The translations under genes and the position numbers were made by a program. Under the pieces are notes generated by a model that saw only the letters and a program-made list of their open reading frames with translations, did no database searches and had not been told where the DNA came from. From Burkholderiaceae bacterium (GTDB taxonomy: Bacteria; Pseudomonadota; Gammaproteobacteria; Burkholderiales; Burkholderiaceae), in NCBI GenBank assembly GCA_947455485.1, contig CANGNV010000002.1, forward strand, positions 37,807-101,806: a DNA stretch of 64,000 nucleotides. The letters run 5' to 3'. This document shows, in pieces, positions 28,674 through 38,523 of the stretch (the first letter of the stretch is position 1; every line of letters begins with the position of its first letter).

Positions 28674-28841
28674 ATGGAACAGATCACAGCTTATCTCTCC
28701 GCTTTTTCAACAGTAATCGGACTCGCCTTTTTTGTTGGGATTGTTTGGTGGGCGTGGTCTCCCGGTAGGAGGGAGGCAAATGAAGAATCTGCTGAACTAC
28801 CATTTGATCTACCGGATGAATTTAGTAAGGACAAATCATGA
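28674..28841 (+). CDS. ccoQ: cbb3-type oxidase subunit CcoQ (55 aa)
   Basis: Translated by eye: MEQITAYLSAFSTVIGLAFFVGIVWWAWSPGRREANEESAELPFDLPDEFSKDKS; overlaps ccoP start; absent from the ORF track. Confidence 0.92.
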   Translation: MEQITAYLSAFSTVIGLAFFVGIVWWAWSPGRREANEESAELPFDLPDEFSKDKS

Positions 28842-29761
28842 GTGACTTTTTTAATGGTGGTTGGAGTATTTATGTCGCTTTAGTGGCATTGGTCGGAATT
28901 TTTTGGTGTGTCTGGCTACTAGCTTCGCAGCGCAAGGCTAAAGTAATTCATACGCCTGATGGCGCAGTTGCTGATACGGGTCACGTATGGGATGGAAACT
29001 TACGAGAACTAAACAATCCATTGCCACGTTGGTGGGCTTGGATGTATCTGATATTTTGCGTATTTGCATTGGTTTACTTAGTCTTGTTCCCAGGTTTGGG
29101 GTCATTTCCTGGTGTGATGGGCTACACAACTGATGGCGCATTGATGAGCTCCATGACTGAAGCCAATGATGAGTTAAAGCCGGTGTATGCTAAATACGTC
29201 AAGATGGATATTGAGCAAGTTGCTGCTGATCCGAAGGCTCGTGAAATGGGGCAACGTTTGTTCTTGAACTCTTGCGCTCAGTGCCATGGTTCAGATGCGG
29301 GCGGCTCAAAAGGATTTCCGAATCTGACTGATGGTGATTGGCTATATGGCGGTTCACCGGAAACCATTAAAGCAACTATCGTTAACGGTCGTGGTGGTGT
29401 AATGCCTGCATTTGGACATCTTGAGAGTGCGCAGATTGTCGATTTAGCTAACTATGTTCGCAGTTTGTCTGGTCTGCCTGCTGATGATGCAAAGGTCGCT
29501 CGTGGTGCAGAATTATTTAAAATTAATTGCGTTGCTTGTCATGGTGCTGATGGTAAGGGCAACATTGCTATGGGTGCGCCTAATTTGACCGATAAGACCT
29601 GGTTGTATGGTGGATCAGAGGCAACTATTGTCGAGACTCTGACTAAGGGTCGGATGGCAATGATGCCTTCTCAAGATAAAGTATTGAGTCCTGAGAAAAT
29701 TCATCTCTTGACAGCGTATGTTTGGGGTTTATCAAACAATAAACCGGCACAGGCTAAGTAA
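28838..29761 (+). CDS. ccoP: cbb3-type cytochrome c oxidase subunit III (diheme)
   Basis: Two CxxCH motifs (CAQCHG, CVACHG); HVWDGNLRELNNPLPRWW. Confidence 0.96.
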   Translation: MSDFFNGGWSIYVALVALVGIFWCVWLLASQRKAKVIHTPDGAVADTGHVWDGNLRELNNPLPRWWAWMYLIFCVFALVYLVLFPGLGSFPGVMGYTTDGALMSSMTEANDELKPVYAKYVKMDIEQVAADPKAREMGQRLFLNSCAQCHGSDAGGSKGFPNLTDGDWLYGGSPETIKATIVNGRGGVMPAFGHLESAQIVDLANYVRSLSGLPADDAKVARGAELFKINCVACHGADGKGNIAMGAPNLTDKTWLYGGSEATIVETLTKGRMAMMPSQDKVLSPEKIHLLTAYVWGLSNNKPAQAK

Positions 29762-29763
29762 TA

Positions 29764-31221
29764 GTGTCAGATAAATCTTCTGTAGGTAAGGTTATTCCGA
29801 TAGAGGTAATCGATGAATCTCTCTACGAGATTCGTCGTAAGATTTATCCGCGTTCAGTAAGCGGTATCTTTGCTCGCTGGCGCATCATTCTAGTTATCGC
29901 TACTCAGCTATTGTTTTACGGCCTACCGTGGGTAAGTTGGAATGGCCGTCAAGCAGTACTCTTTGACTTAATTCAGCGTAAGTTTTACATTTTTGGCGTC
30001 GTGCTATGGCCTCAGGATGTAATTTATCTGACTCTCCTGCTAATTCTTTCTGCCTTAGCCCTCTTTTTATTTACTGCAATTGCTGGTCGATTATTTTGTG
30101 GCTACGCTTGTCCGCAAACGGTCTATACCGAAATCTTTATGTGGATCGAGCGCAAGGTTGAGGGTGACCGATTCGCGCGTATTCGTTTGGATGGGGAGGA
30201 GTGGCCTTGGAGTATCCGTAAGTGGCGCCTGAAAATCACCAAGCACTTCCTGTGGCTCTTAATTGCCTTTTGGACTGGCTTTACTTTCATTGGTTATTTC
30301 ACACCAATTGAAACCCTTGCTGCAGCCATCCTCCATTTATCGCTCGGCCCATGGCAAACTTTCTGGTTGTGCTTTTATAGCTTTGCAACTTGGGGCAATG
30401 CCGGTTTCATGCGGGAGCAAGTGTGCAAATACATGTGCCCATACGCTCGCTTCCAAAGCGTCATGGTGGATAAGGATACTTTCCTAGTTACCTACGATAA
30501 AGTCCGTGGCGAGCCACGAGGTAGCAGAAGCAAGTCGGCCGATCATGAGACTTTGGGTCTAGGCGATTGTGTTGATTGCAGCATTTGCGTTCAGGTTTGC
30601 CCAACTGGTATCGATATTCGTGATGGCCTCCAATATATGTGTATTGGTTGTGGTGCCTGTATTGATGCTTGTGATCAAGTCATGGAGAAGGTGGATTATC
30701 CAAAAGGATTGATTCGGTATACGACTGAGCGAGCCATTGAAGACAAAGAAACCAATCAAAGCGCCATTCGCCACATCCTGCGACCACGTGTTTTGATTTA
30801 CATGGCCTTCATCACAGTGCTTACAAGCGCATTCCTAATTTCTTTAATTACTCGTAACCCATTGCGTGTGGATGTGATGCGTGATCGCGGAGCATTGGCT
30901 CGTGAGGTGGACGGTGTTCGTATTGAGAATATCTACCGTATTCAAATTATGAATGCTTCTGAAAATAATATGAATGTGCAAGTAAAGGCAACGGGCTTAG
31001 ACGACCTAAAAATCCTAAACTCACAAGGACAAGTTATTACTGAGATTGAAGTGGGCCCAGCCAGTAATCTATTGATTCCGGTTAAAGTGAGCACGACTGT
31101 TGGTGCGCATGAGTCTGGTAATTACCCAATTCATTTTGATGTGATTGGTCATGAGATGTCTGGTAATGAATTGATCACCAGAACCCGCGATGAAAAATCA
31201 AGCTTTATTGTTCCCCGCTAA
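29764..31221 (+). CDS. ccoG: Cytochrome c oxidase accessory protein CcoG (RdxA/FixG)
   Basis: GRLFCGYACPQTVYTEIFMWIER; CVDCSICVQVCPTGIDIRDGLQYMCIGCGACIDACD. Confidence 0.95.
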   Translation: MSDKSSVGKVIPIEVIDESLYEIRRKIYPRSVSGIFARWRIILVIATQLLFYGLPWVSWNGRQAVLFDLIQRKFYIFGVVLWPQDVIYLTLLLILSALALFLFTAIAGRLFCGYACPQTVYTEIFMWIERKVEGDRFARIRLDGEEWPWSIRKWRLKITKHFLWLLIAFWTGFTFIGYFTPIETLAAAILHLSLGPWQTFWLCFYSFATWGNAGFMREQVCKYMCPYARFQSVMVDKDTFLVTYDKVRGEPRGSRSKSADHETLGLGDCVDCSICVQVCPTGIDIRDGLQYMCIGCGACIDACDQVMEKVDYPKGLIRYTTERAIEDKETNQSAIRHILRPRVLIYMAFITVLTSAFLISLITRNPLRVDVMRDRGALAREVDGVRIENIYRIQIMNASENNMNVQVKATGLDDLKILNSQGQVITEIEVGPASNLLIPVKVSTTVGAHESGNYPIHFDVIGHEMSGNELITRTRDEKSSFIVPR

Positions 31222-31247
31222 GCTATATATAGCAAAAGATAGAGAGG

Positions 31248-31457
31248 ATGAATATGTCAGAACTCCAAACAAATAAGCCTTGGTTTAAGCAGCTCTGGCC
31301 TTGGTTGCTTATTAGTGGCCCGGCAGTAGCAGCTATCGGGTGCATGATTACTATTTACTTGGCCGTCAATCTTTATGCAGACAAGCCTGTGCGCGATGGT
31401 GTAGTTAAGCGTGGGCTCAAAGTTGAGCAGCTCAAGGTAGAGCAGGATCGCAAATGA
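31248..31457 (+). CDS. Short FixH/CcoH-like membrane protein (69 aa)
   Basis: Position after ccoG; PWFKQLWPWLLISGPAVAAIGCMITIYLAVN. Confidence 0.65.
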   Translation: MNMSELQTNKPWFKQLWPWLLISGPAVAAIGCMITIYLAVNLYADKPVRDGVVKRGLKVEQLKVEQDRK

Positions 31458-31714
31458 AGTACCGCCTATTCATCTGGATTATGTGGCCATCATTTTTGGT
31501 TTCTATTTTGGCCGAAGGTCTGCTCTTTAGCATCGTGCATCCTGCTGAGCTATTGTTTTTTGGCCATCACCCAAACATTTCTGATGAAGGTATTTACACC
31601 ATCGGATTTTTTGTTATCTGGATCTTTTGCTCGTTCTCAAGTGCTTTGACTGCCTATATCCTACCCGGCATTGATACTGACGGAAACAAGAGTTCGGATC
31701 GCGGCTTGATTTAG
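31454..31714 (+). CDS. Hypothetical membrane protein, translationally overlapping the preceding gene
   Basis: ATGA overlap; two predicted hydrophobic helices. Confidence 0.7.
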   Translation: MKYRLFIWIMWPSFLVSILAEGLLFSIVHPAELLFFGHHPNISDEGIYTIGFFVIWIFCSFSSALTAYILPGIDTDGNKSSDRGLI

Positions 31715-31725
31715 AGTGATACCGC

Positions 31726-32484
31726 TTAAGCGTTTACTGGCTTGATTTGAATGGCGCGGTCTGGGTTGGGGATGCTGGCTAATTCATAAAGTCCATCCAT
31801 ATCAATTAGTTTGATATGACGTTGTTTGATTTGAATTAGTCCTGATTCAGCGAAGCGCGTAAGCATACGACTCACAGTTTCAATCTGAATGCCTAAGTAA
31901 CTACCAATTTCCACGCGGCTCATGCGTAAATCAAATTCATTATTCTGGTAACCACGAGCAGCTAGTCGTTGAGAGAGATTCAATAAGAAGGCCGCCAAAC
32001 GCTCTTCTGCGCGCAAACTACCCAATGAAAGTAGGTGACGTTGATCTTGCGTGAGTTCGCGACTCAGAATGCGGTGGAACTGCTTTTGCAGAACTGGAAT
32101 TTGGCGCGCTAAATCTTCAAATGCTTCGTAGCGAATAATGCAGACTTCGCTCTCTTCAAGAGCGATTGCCTCGGATTGATAGCTGCCCTCACCAATACCA
32201 TCAAGCCCTAAGATCTCTCCTGGCAGATGAAATCCAATGACTTGTTGGCGACCATCCTCAAGACCATACTCAGTCTTCAGAGTACCAAAGCGGATGCTAT
32301 AAACCGCAGACAGTGGGTCGCCGTGACGGTAGAGGCTTTCACCCTTTTGCAGGTGGACTCGCTCTTTTACGAGGGTATCAATCTTGGCAATATCACTTGG
32401 GCTGATGCCAACTGGCAGGCAAAACTGACCCAGTACGCATACTGAGCATTTGCTACTTGGGGCATCAGAGCTGGTGTAATTCAT
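31726..32484 (-). CDS. fnr: FNR-type Crp/Fnr family regulator with Fe-S cysteine cluster
   Basis: CSVCVLGQFC N-terminal Cys cluster, SEVCIIRY central Cys, HTH SRVEIGSYLGIQIETVSRMLTRF. Confidence 0.92.
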   Translation of the reverse strand: MNYTSSDAPSSKCSVCVLGQFCLPVGISPSDIAKIDTLVKERVHLQKGESLYRHGDPLSAVYSIRFGTLKTEYGLEDGRQQVIGFHLPGEILGLDGIGEGSYQSEAIALEESEVCIIRYEAFEDLARQIPVLQKQFHRILSRELTQDQRHLLSLGSLRAEERLAAFLLNLSQRLAARGYQNNEFDLRMSRVEIGSYLGIQIETVSRMLTRFAESGLIQIKQRHIKLIDMDGLYELASIPNPDRAIQIKPVNA

Positions 32485-32550
32485 ATTGGATCAAGATATC
32501 AGATGAGTTTATTCTACTCGGATAATGCTTAATTTTAATATTTCCTTACA

Positions 32551-33297
32551 GTGCTGGGCGCCCAAATGCTGACTACTAGTCTTTTATTGGCTGTATTTTT
32601 AGGCGCTCTGGTCAGTGGGTGGCACTGCGCCTTAATGTGTGGCGGTATTGCAGCGGCAATTGAGCGTCAAGGCAGCCCCCAGGGGGTCGCTCTCATCCCT
32701 TTGCAAAGCAAGTCCGAACTCTTTTATTTACAACTCATCATGCACTTGGGACGCTTAACCACTTATGTGTTGCTCGGTGCTGCCGCTGCTTGGGTTGGGG
32801 TAGTTCTTTGGCAGCAAAATATAGTGCCGATTCAGCGCCCCTTATTTGCTTTCACATCTCTGGTTTTATTGCTGATGGGAGTGCGTCTTTTGCGCCAGAG
32901 GTCTAATAGCCCCTTATTGGTTGGAAAGTGGCTTGGCGCACGAATGGCTACTTATTGGGCTAAATACTTAGGAAGTTTTACAGGTCGCTCATCTCGTTGG
33001 TTTAGTGGAATGGTGTGGGGCTTGGTTCCTTGTGGTTTAGTCTACAGTGTTTTACCCCTCGCTTTTTTATCGGGGGATGTGTTGACAGGAGCCGCGCTGA
33101 TGTTGGCATTTGGCTTGGGTACTTTGCCCAATCTCTTGCTGATCTCTAAATTTTCGGCAGTGTTGACTCAGTTTGGGCAATACATTTGGGTGAGATATAT
33201 TGCCGCTAGCCTTTTGATATCAGCGGGATTATTTGGCCTCTATCGCGCCTGGTATTTGCCGGAAGCTTTGCTAAAAGGTGGCTTCTGCATTAGTTAG
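32551..33297 (+). CDS. Sulfite exporter TauE/SafE-like (UreH-domain) membrane protein
   Basis: GALVSGWHCALMCGGIAAAIE; WGLVPCGLVYSVLPLA; located with the cbb3 locus. Confidence 0.82.
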   Translation: MLGAQMLTTSLLLAVFLGALVSGWHCALMCGGIAAAIERQGSPQGVALIPLQSKSELFYLQLIMHLGRLTTYVLLGAAAAWVGVVLWQQNIVPIQRPLFAFTSLVLLLMGVRLLRQRSNSPLLVGKWLGARMATYWAKYLGSFTGRSSRWFSGMVWGLVPCGLVYSVLPLAFLSGDVLTGAALMLAFGLGTLPNLLLISKFSAVLTQFGQYIWVRYIAASLLISAGLFGLYRAWYLPEALLKGGFCIS

Positions 33298-33299
33298 CG

Positions 33300-34976
33300 T
33301 TACTGATTTGCTGCTGCCGCTATGCCGTGATGTAGATCTGGGTAAATGTAATCAACAGGGAGCCGCTCTAATAGTCCTCCCCGTACCGCCATTTCATAGG
33401 GTTGGTGTGCCAGCCCACAAATCATCAACTTAATACCGCGATTTTTGCAAACCTCTTCAAGCTCAAGCAGGGCATCCATGCCGGAAACATCGATGTAGAT
33501 CACATTCTTGAGATCAAGTACTAATACTTTTGAAGGTAATTCATTTTCGATACGCTCTAAAATTTTCACTGCGCCAAAAAAAATCGCACCGTAAACTCTG
33601 AACGCAGCAATATTTCCACGATGTTGCTTCAGCTCTGGAAAGTCGGTGGAGCTTGCTGATTCATAGCGCGAAAGACTTGAGATGCGATAGATAAAGGTAA
33701 TGAATGCTAAGAGTAGGCCTACCTGTATTGCTACCGTGAGATCCAGGATGATTGTCAGAAAAAAGACGCTCAACATAGTCAAGCGGTAGGGCAGACGAAA
33801 TTGTTTAAGATCGGAAAACTTTTTCCACTCACCCATATTCCATGCAACAAACATCAGGATGGCAGCCAGGCTGGCCAAAGGGATATCTTTAGCCAGTGGA
33901 GCGCCAAACAAAATAATCACGAGTAATGTAATCGAGTGAACGATCCCAGCAATCGGAGTACTTGCACCGCTCTGTATATTGGTGACTGTTCTGGCAATGG
34001 TTCCTGTAGCTGGCATGCCACCAAAAAATGGAGTCACTATATTGGCAAGGCCCTGGGCCATAAGCTCTTGATTTGACTCGTGGCGATCGTGGATGAGTCC
34101 ATCAGCAATCCGTGCGCACAGTAGCGATTCAATTGCACCCAGCAGGGCGAGAGTAATGGCTGGAGCGATCACAAACTGTGCGGTACCCCAACTAATTGGA
34201 ATCCATTCAAAGCTTGGCAGTCCTGAGGGTATGCCGCCAAAGCGACTACCTATCGTATCAACAGGCAGATTAAATATGCTGGTAACTATGGTGGCCACAG
34301 CCATTGCAATGACTGTTCCCGGAATATGGCTTAGACAGCCGAGATGCTTTTGAAATGCCCGCCAAGAAATGAGTAGAGCAAGACTCCCCATCGATAGGAT
34401 GAGGGCAGTGGGATTCACGGTATCAACAGCCGCATATAAAGTTTGAATGGCCTGAAAAAATTCAGCAGGCATCTTGGTAATTTGCAGGCCAAAAAATTCT
34501 TTCACTTGAGATAGGCCAATTAGCACTGCGATTCCATTGGTAAATCCAATAATGACAGCTACCGGAATAAAGCGAATTAAAGTACCAAGGCGAAAGAGCC
34601 CCATCAGAAATAAAAAGACTCCAGACATGGCGGTTGCTAAGAGTAAATTGGCAAGGCCATAGTGCTCAACAATGCCGTACACAATTACTATGAAGGCGCC
34701 GGCTGGACCACCAATTTGAACGCGACTGCCGCCTAGTATCGAAATCAGACCACCAGCAATGATTGCTGTAAAAATGCCTGCCTCAGGTTTAAGTCCGCTG
34801 GCAATCGCAAATGCCATTGCCAATGGCAGTGCAACTACTCCAACCGTAATGCCCGCCAATATATCTTTGCTAAGTAGGGCCCCGTTATAGCCCTTAAAAG
34901 AATCAAGTAGTTTTGGGTGAAAAAGATTCATTGGAAAAAGAGATTCAGGCGATGCGACTGCCCACCCAATAGGCAA
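33300..34976 (-). CDS. SulP family inorganic anion transporter with STAS domain
   Basis: ITVGVVALPLAMAFAIASGLKPEAGIFTAIIAG; STAS VLVLDLKNVIYIDVSGMDALLEL; likely start 34928. Confidence 0.92.
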   Translation of the reverse strand: MPIGWAVASPESLFPMNLFHPKLLDSFKGYNGALLSKDILAGITVGVVALPLAMAFAIASGLKPEAGIFTAIIAGGLISILGGSRVQIGGPAGAFIVIVYGIVEHYGLANLLLATAMSGVFLFLMGLFRLGTLIRFIPVAVIIGFTNGIAVLIGLSQVKEFFGLQITKMPAEFFQAIQTLYAAVDTVNPTALILSMGSLALLISWRAFQKHLGCLSHIPGTVIAMAVATIVTSIFNLPVDTIGSRFGGIPSGLPSFEWIPISWGTAQFVIAPAITLALLGAIESLLCARIADGLIHDRHESNQELMAQGLANIVTPFFGGMPATGTIARTVTNIQSGASTPIAGIVHSITLLVIILFGAPLAKDIPLASLAAILMFVAWNMGEWKKFSDLKQFRLPYRLTMLSVFFLTIILDLTVAIQVGLLLAFITFIYRISSLSRYESASSTDFPELKQHRGNIAAFRVYGAIFFGAVKILERIENELPSKVLVLDLKNVIYIDVSGMDALLELEEVCKNRGIKLMICGLAHQPYEMAVRGGLLERLPVDYIYPDLHHGIAAAANQ

Positions 34977-35346
34977 CAGAAGCGGAAAGTGCTGTCACTG
35001 CAGAACCCCAAGCGATATCGACAAATGCCAATCGAATGGGGAAGTCACGAATGACAGCGAGGTTGGTTAAGTCGTAAGTCATGTAGCAAAAGAATCCAAA
35101 TAGGGCGCCATATTGCGCTGCATATATCCAGGACTGCTTGGAAATTGCTGGGAGGATGACAAAAATTGAAGCACCAAGTGCGTACAGAAGGTAAAAACCG
35201 AGTCCAGCTAGCAATCTGGGTTCACTAGCCATGAGCGAGCCCATATCGTCGCGATAGAGATTCTTGGCAATACCGAGGAGCCAAATTAAATCAATGACAA
35301 CCAGTGATAGTAAGAATGAAAAATAGACCGCTAAGTACTTGAGCAA
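34945..35346 (-). CDS. DUF2177 family membrane protein
   Basis: VIDLIWLLGIAKNLYRDDMGSLM; FFCYMTYDLTNLAVIRDFP; VDIAWGSAVT. Confidence 0.85.
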   Translation of the reverse strand: MLKYLAVYFSFLLSLVVIDLIWLLGIAKNLYRDDMGSLMASEPRLLAGLGFYLLYALGASIFVILPAISKQSWIYAAQYGALFGFFCYMTYDLTNLAVIRDFPIRLAFVDIAWGSAVTALSASVAYWVGSRIA

Positions 35347-35434
35347 TTTAGTGCCCCTTTTATGCTTTTACAGATGAATAATTGGGATTATGATGGAATG
35401 AAAGGCATTAGGGTTTAATTTAACAGGAGTCGAT

Positions 35435-35875
35435 ATGTTCAAGCACTTATTAGTACCGGTTGATGGTTCAGATGTGAGTAAAAAGTCTTTAAAGAAGGTT
35501 GCGGCACTTGCTAAAGCTGATAAAGCCGCTGTGACATTGGTTTATGTTTCTGATCCAATGCCGCCGATGGTGTATTCCGATAGCACGATGGGTTATGGCA
35601 TCTCTCAAAAAGATCATAAGAAGGTGTGTGAGGCGTTCGCCAAGGATATCTTTAAAAAAGCAGCTGTTGCATTAGGCACTGGCATTAAGGTGAGTACCTT
35701 GCATATCGCAGATAGCAATTTATCTGAGGGTATTTTGGAGGGCGCCAAGAAGGCTAAGGCGGATGTGATCGTGATGGCTTCACATAAACGCACTGGCATT
35801 AAGAGTGTTTTATTGGGCAGTGAAACGCATGAAGTAATTGTGCATGCTAAGTTGCCGGTATTGGTTCTTGGCTGA
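35435..35875 (+). CDS. Universal stress protein (UspA family)
   Basis: HLLVPVDGSDVSKKSLKK; MASHKRTGIKSVLLGSETHEVIVHAKLPVLVL. Confidence 0.92.
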   Translation: MFKHLLVPVDGSDVSKKSLKKVAALAKADKAAVTLVYVSDPMPPMVYSDSTMGYGISQKDHKKVCEAFAKDIFKKAAVALGTGIKVSTLHIADSNLSEGILEGAKKAKADVIVMASHKRTGIKSVLLGSETHEVIVHAKLPVLVLG

Positions 35876-35895
35876 TACGCGAGACTGAAAAAATT

Positions 35896-35919
35896 AAAGG
35901 GGCCTGATGGCCCCTTTTT
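35896..35919 (+). terminator. Rho-independent terminator
   Basis: AAAGGGGCC-TGAT-GGCCCCTTTTT hairpin. Confidence 0.9.
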
Positions 35920-35943
35920 CATTTCTGGATTGATAAGAATTAT

Positions 35944-37446
35944 TTAATTCTTGAGGGGTGTGCCTAGCAACAGAATTTCTCTGGTGAGTAGGCCGCTATC
36001 ACTATCGCGCATATTCCATAAATCTAATTCAGTTTTGGCGCCATAAGGATCAACATAGATCCCATCTTTTCTTAGTTCAAAGTGCAGGTGAGGGCCAGTA
36101 GAGCGTCCGGTTGATCCAACGTAGCCAATCTCTAAGCCACGACGAACTTCATTTCCGACCTCTAGCTCTACGTTGTAGTTGCTCAGGTGTGCATAGTAGG
36201 TGCGATAGTTTCCAGGATGCTCAAGGATGATGAGGTTACCAAATGCACCGCTATAACCTAAATGCACTACCTTGCCGGTAGCCACGCTAAATATGGGTGT
36301 CCCAATTGGTGCTGCGTAATCAATCCCCATGTGGGCTCGATATCGTTGTTTTGGTGCAGGCGCCGGTGCAGCGCCATTTTTTGCGGGAGCGGGCTTTCTA
36401 CTGGAGGCGCGCACACTACCGACACCTCTAGAAATACGTCGATAGCTGAGAGGATTGGTCCAGAAGGTACGTTCGATAGATTCTCCATTGGCGGTATAAA
36501 AGCCACCGGGAATATCGCTTCTCTCAACCCAAAATGCACTAGAAAATACTTCACCAGAAGCTGGGTCAATAATTTCGGCTGCCCATATTTGTGCCCAGCG
36601 CTCTTTATCGCCAAAGTCCACTATCAAACGCACAATGCTATTGGTATTTTCTAAGGCGCTGTTCTCTTCTGGGTAAATCTGTTTAATCACGGAGTTTAAT
36701 TCCCAGATAAGCTCCACCGGCAATTTATCGCCTACTTTTTTAGGGTCATATAAAACATCACGCAAAGGCAGTTGAATTTCTGTAAAACGTTTTGACTCAT
36801 CTTTAAGATAGTCTTGTTGAATTAAGAAGCTGCCTGCTGCTGAAGGAGTGAAAGTCCAAATCTCTGTTTTGGCATCTTGAATCGGGCCATTCATGATGCT
36901 GAGCGATTCGAAGCGATTACGAGTTCCAAGAGCGAGCGCATAAGGAATGCAATTGCCACGCATTCGATCAAAAAAGCCTTTGGTTTGGGCTTTAAAAAAA
37001 TCATTGAAGTTGCGATCATTTAGGCCCAGATTGGCTGGGAGGCTATCCTCGTTATAGCTGCGGCGTAAGCAGCCACGTTGGACGCGGTAGTCCAAATTCG
37101 AGCCACCATCATTGCTGTACTCGCCCTCAATCCGTTTGAATAATTCAGGATTCAGACTCATGCTTTTAGAGGATTGGGTGAATGTCCGTTGGTTCACTTT
37201 GAGTCCGACTTGCTTGCTACTCTGTACAGCGGTCTTTTGTTTAACTTGTGGAGTCTTGCTGACTTTGCTAGTTTGGCTTGTAGTTTGCGCTAGGGCACTA
37301 GAGACGAGCTCTATCCCTGGTAGTTGAATGAGGCCAACGAGGGCGAATCCAATTACATTGATTGCCCCTTTTAAAAAGAAGGGCCGCGCACAGACATTTT
37401 TCTTCACCCCGCAATTATCCAATATTGTTGTGGAACATCGCGGCAT
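35944..37446 (-). CDS. M23 family metallopeptidase (LytM-type)
   Basis: HMGIDYAAPIGTPIFSVATGKVVHLGYSGAFGNLIILEHPGNYRTYYAHL...GRSTGPHLHFELRKDG. Confidence 0.92.
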   Translation of the reverse strand: MPRCSTTILDNCGVKKNVCARPFFLKGAINVIGFALVGLIQLPGIELVSSALAQTTSQTSKVSKTPQVKQKTAVQSSKQVGLKVNQRTFTQSSKSMSLNPELFKRIEGEYSNDGGSNLDYRVQRGCLRRSYNEDSLPANLGLNDRNFNDFFKAQTKGFFDRMRGNCIPYALALGTRNRFESLSIMNGPIQDAKTEIWTFTPSAAGSFLIQQDYLKDESKRFTEIQLPLRDVLYDPKKVGDKLPVELIWELNSVIKQIYPEENSALENTNSIVRLIVDFGDKERWAQIWAAEIIDPASGEVFSSAFWVERSDIPGGFYTANGESIERTFWTNPLSYRRISRGVGSVRASSRKPAPAKNGAAPAPAPKQRYRAHMGIDYAAPIGTPIFSVATGKVVHLGYSGAFGNLIILEHPGNYRTYYAHLSNYNVELEVGNEVRRGLEIGYVGSTGRSTGPHLHFELRKDGIYVDPYGAKTELDLWNMRDSDSGLLTREILLLGTPLKN

Positions 37447-37478
37447 TTTGAGGTGTGTTGTATCGCAACAAGTCTGAA

Positions 37479-38405
37479 TTAATTCAATTCAGGTGCTATT
37501 TTTAGCACTTCAAAGGCTGCCTTAAGGCGTCTCTCATAGACTTGCTTCATTTGAGCCGCTTCCTCTGGTGACCACTCTCTAAATCCTGCGCCTTTAGCCA
37601 TACCTGTTTTTCCAGAATTGACTAGATCCATCACGCAGGTTGGTGGTGCTTGAATGTTCGAGAGTGAGGGGTAGATTACCTCTGCAGCTAGCGCCATACC
37701 TTCCCAGCCAGAAATTTCTTTTTGAGTCATGGGGCCAACGGCAGCATAGCGAAATCCAAAGCTATAACGCACTGCAGTATCAACATCATCTGGTGAAGCG
37801 ATTCCTTCTTGTATCAAAGAAAGTGCTTCACGCATTAAGGCATGCTGTATGCGGTTGGCTAAAAACCCTGGAATATCTCGCTTGACTAAGACCGGCTTTT
37901 TGCCATGACTGCGATACAGATTACAAATCTGTTCAGCCATCTGTGGATCAGAATTTTCACCCAAGACCACCTCCACTAAAGGAACGATATGTGCTGGCAT
38001 GAAGTAATGGGTGTTGAACATGCGATGGCTCGTTGATAGGCCTTGTGCAATATCGCTAATAGGAAAGCCCGAACTGTTGCTGCCAATCGGAATGTTAGGC
38101 GGCACACACTGATCAAGCTCTCTAAACAGTGCCTTTTTGAGATCAAGGCGCTCAGAGATAGTTTCAATAACCAGATCAGTATTTTGCCAATCAGACCAAT
38201 CTGCAATGTTGCCGGCAACTAACTGGGGGCCACTATCTCGCCATGTGGGATTAATAGTGTCGGCGCAGGCCTCCACCTTAGAAAGGTTGAGCTCTGCTTT
38301 ATTGGGATCTCTACCTAAGAAAATTGTTTGAGCACCATAAGCCAGAAAGCTGGCTGCAATACCCACCCCCATAGTGCCCGTTCCCATGACAACAACTTTG
38401 CTCAT
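37479..38405 (-). CDS. 3-hydroxyacyl-CoA dehydrogenase family (lambda-crystallin/L-gulonate DH-like)
   Basis: VVVMGTGTMGVGIAASF; HYFMPAHIVPLVEVV; DIPGFLANRIQHALMREA. Confidence 0.83.
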   Translation of the reverse strand: MSKVVVMGTGTMGVGIAASFLAYGAQTIFLGRDPNKAELNLSKVEACADTINPTWRDSGPQLVAGNIADWSDWQNTDLVIETISERLDLKKALFRELDQCVPPNIPIGSNSSGFPISDIAQGLSTSHRMFNTHYFMPAHIVPLVEVVLGENSDPQMAEQICNLYRSHGKKPVLVKRDIPGFLANRIQHALMREALSLIQEGIASPDDVDTAVRYSFGFRYAAVGPMTQKEISGWEGMALAAEVIYPSLSNIQAPPTCVMDLVNSGKTGMAKGAGFREWSPEEAAQMKQVYERRLKAAFEVLKIAPELN

Positions 38406-38523
38406 AATGTCTCCAAATCATCGTATATGAAGCTGATTCTTAAGCGACTCATTATTCCTTATTTGAGAGTCGTCATACATTTCTAATTATGGCTACAATA
38501 ATTTTTTCAATACAGGAGTCCCC

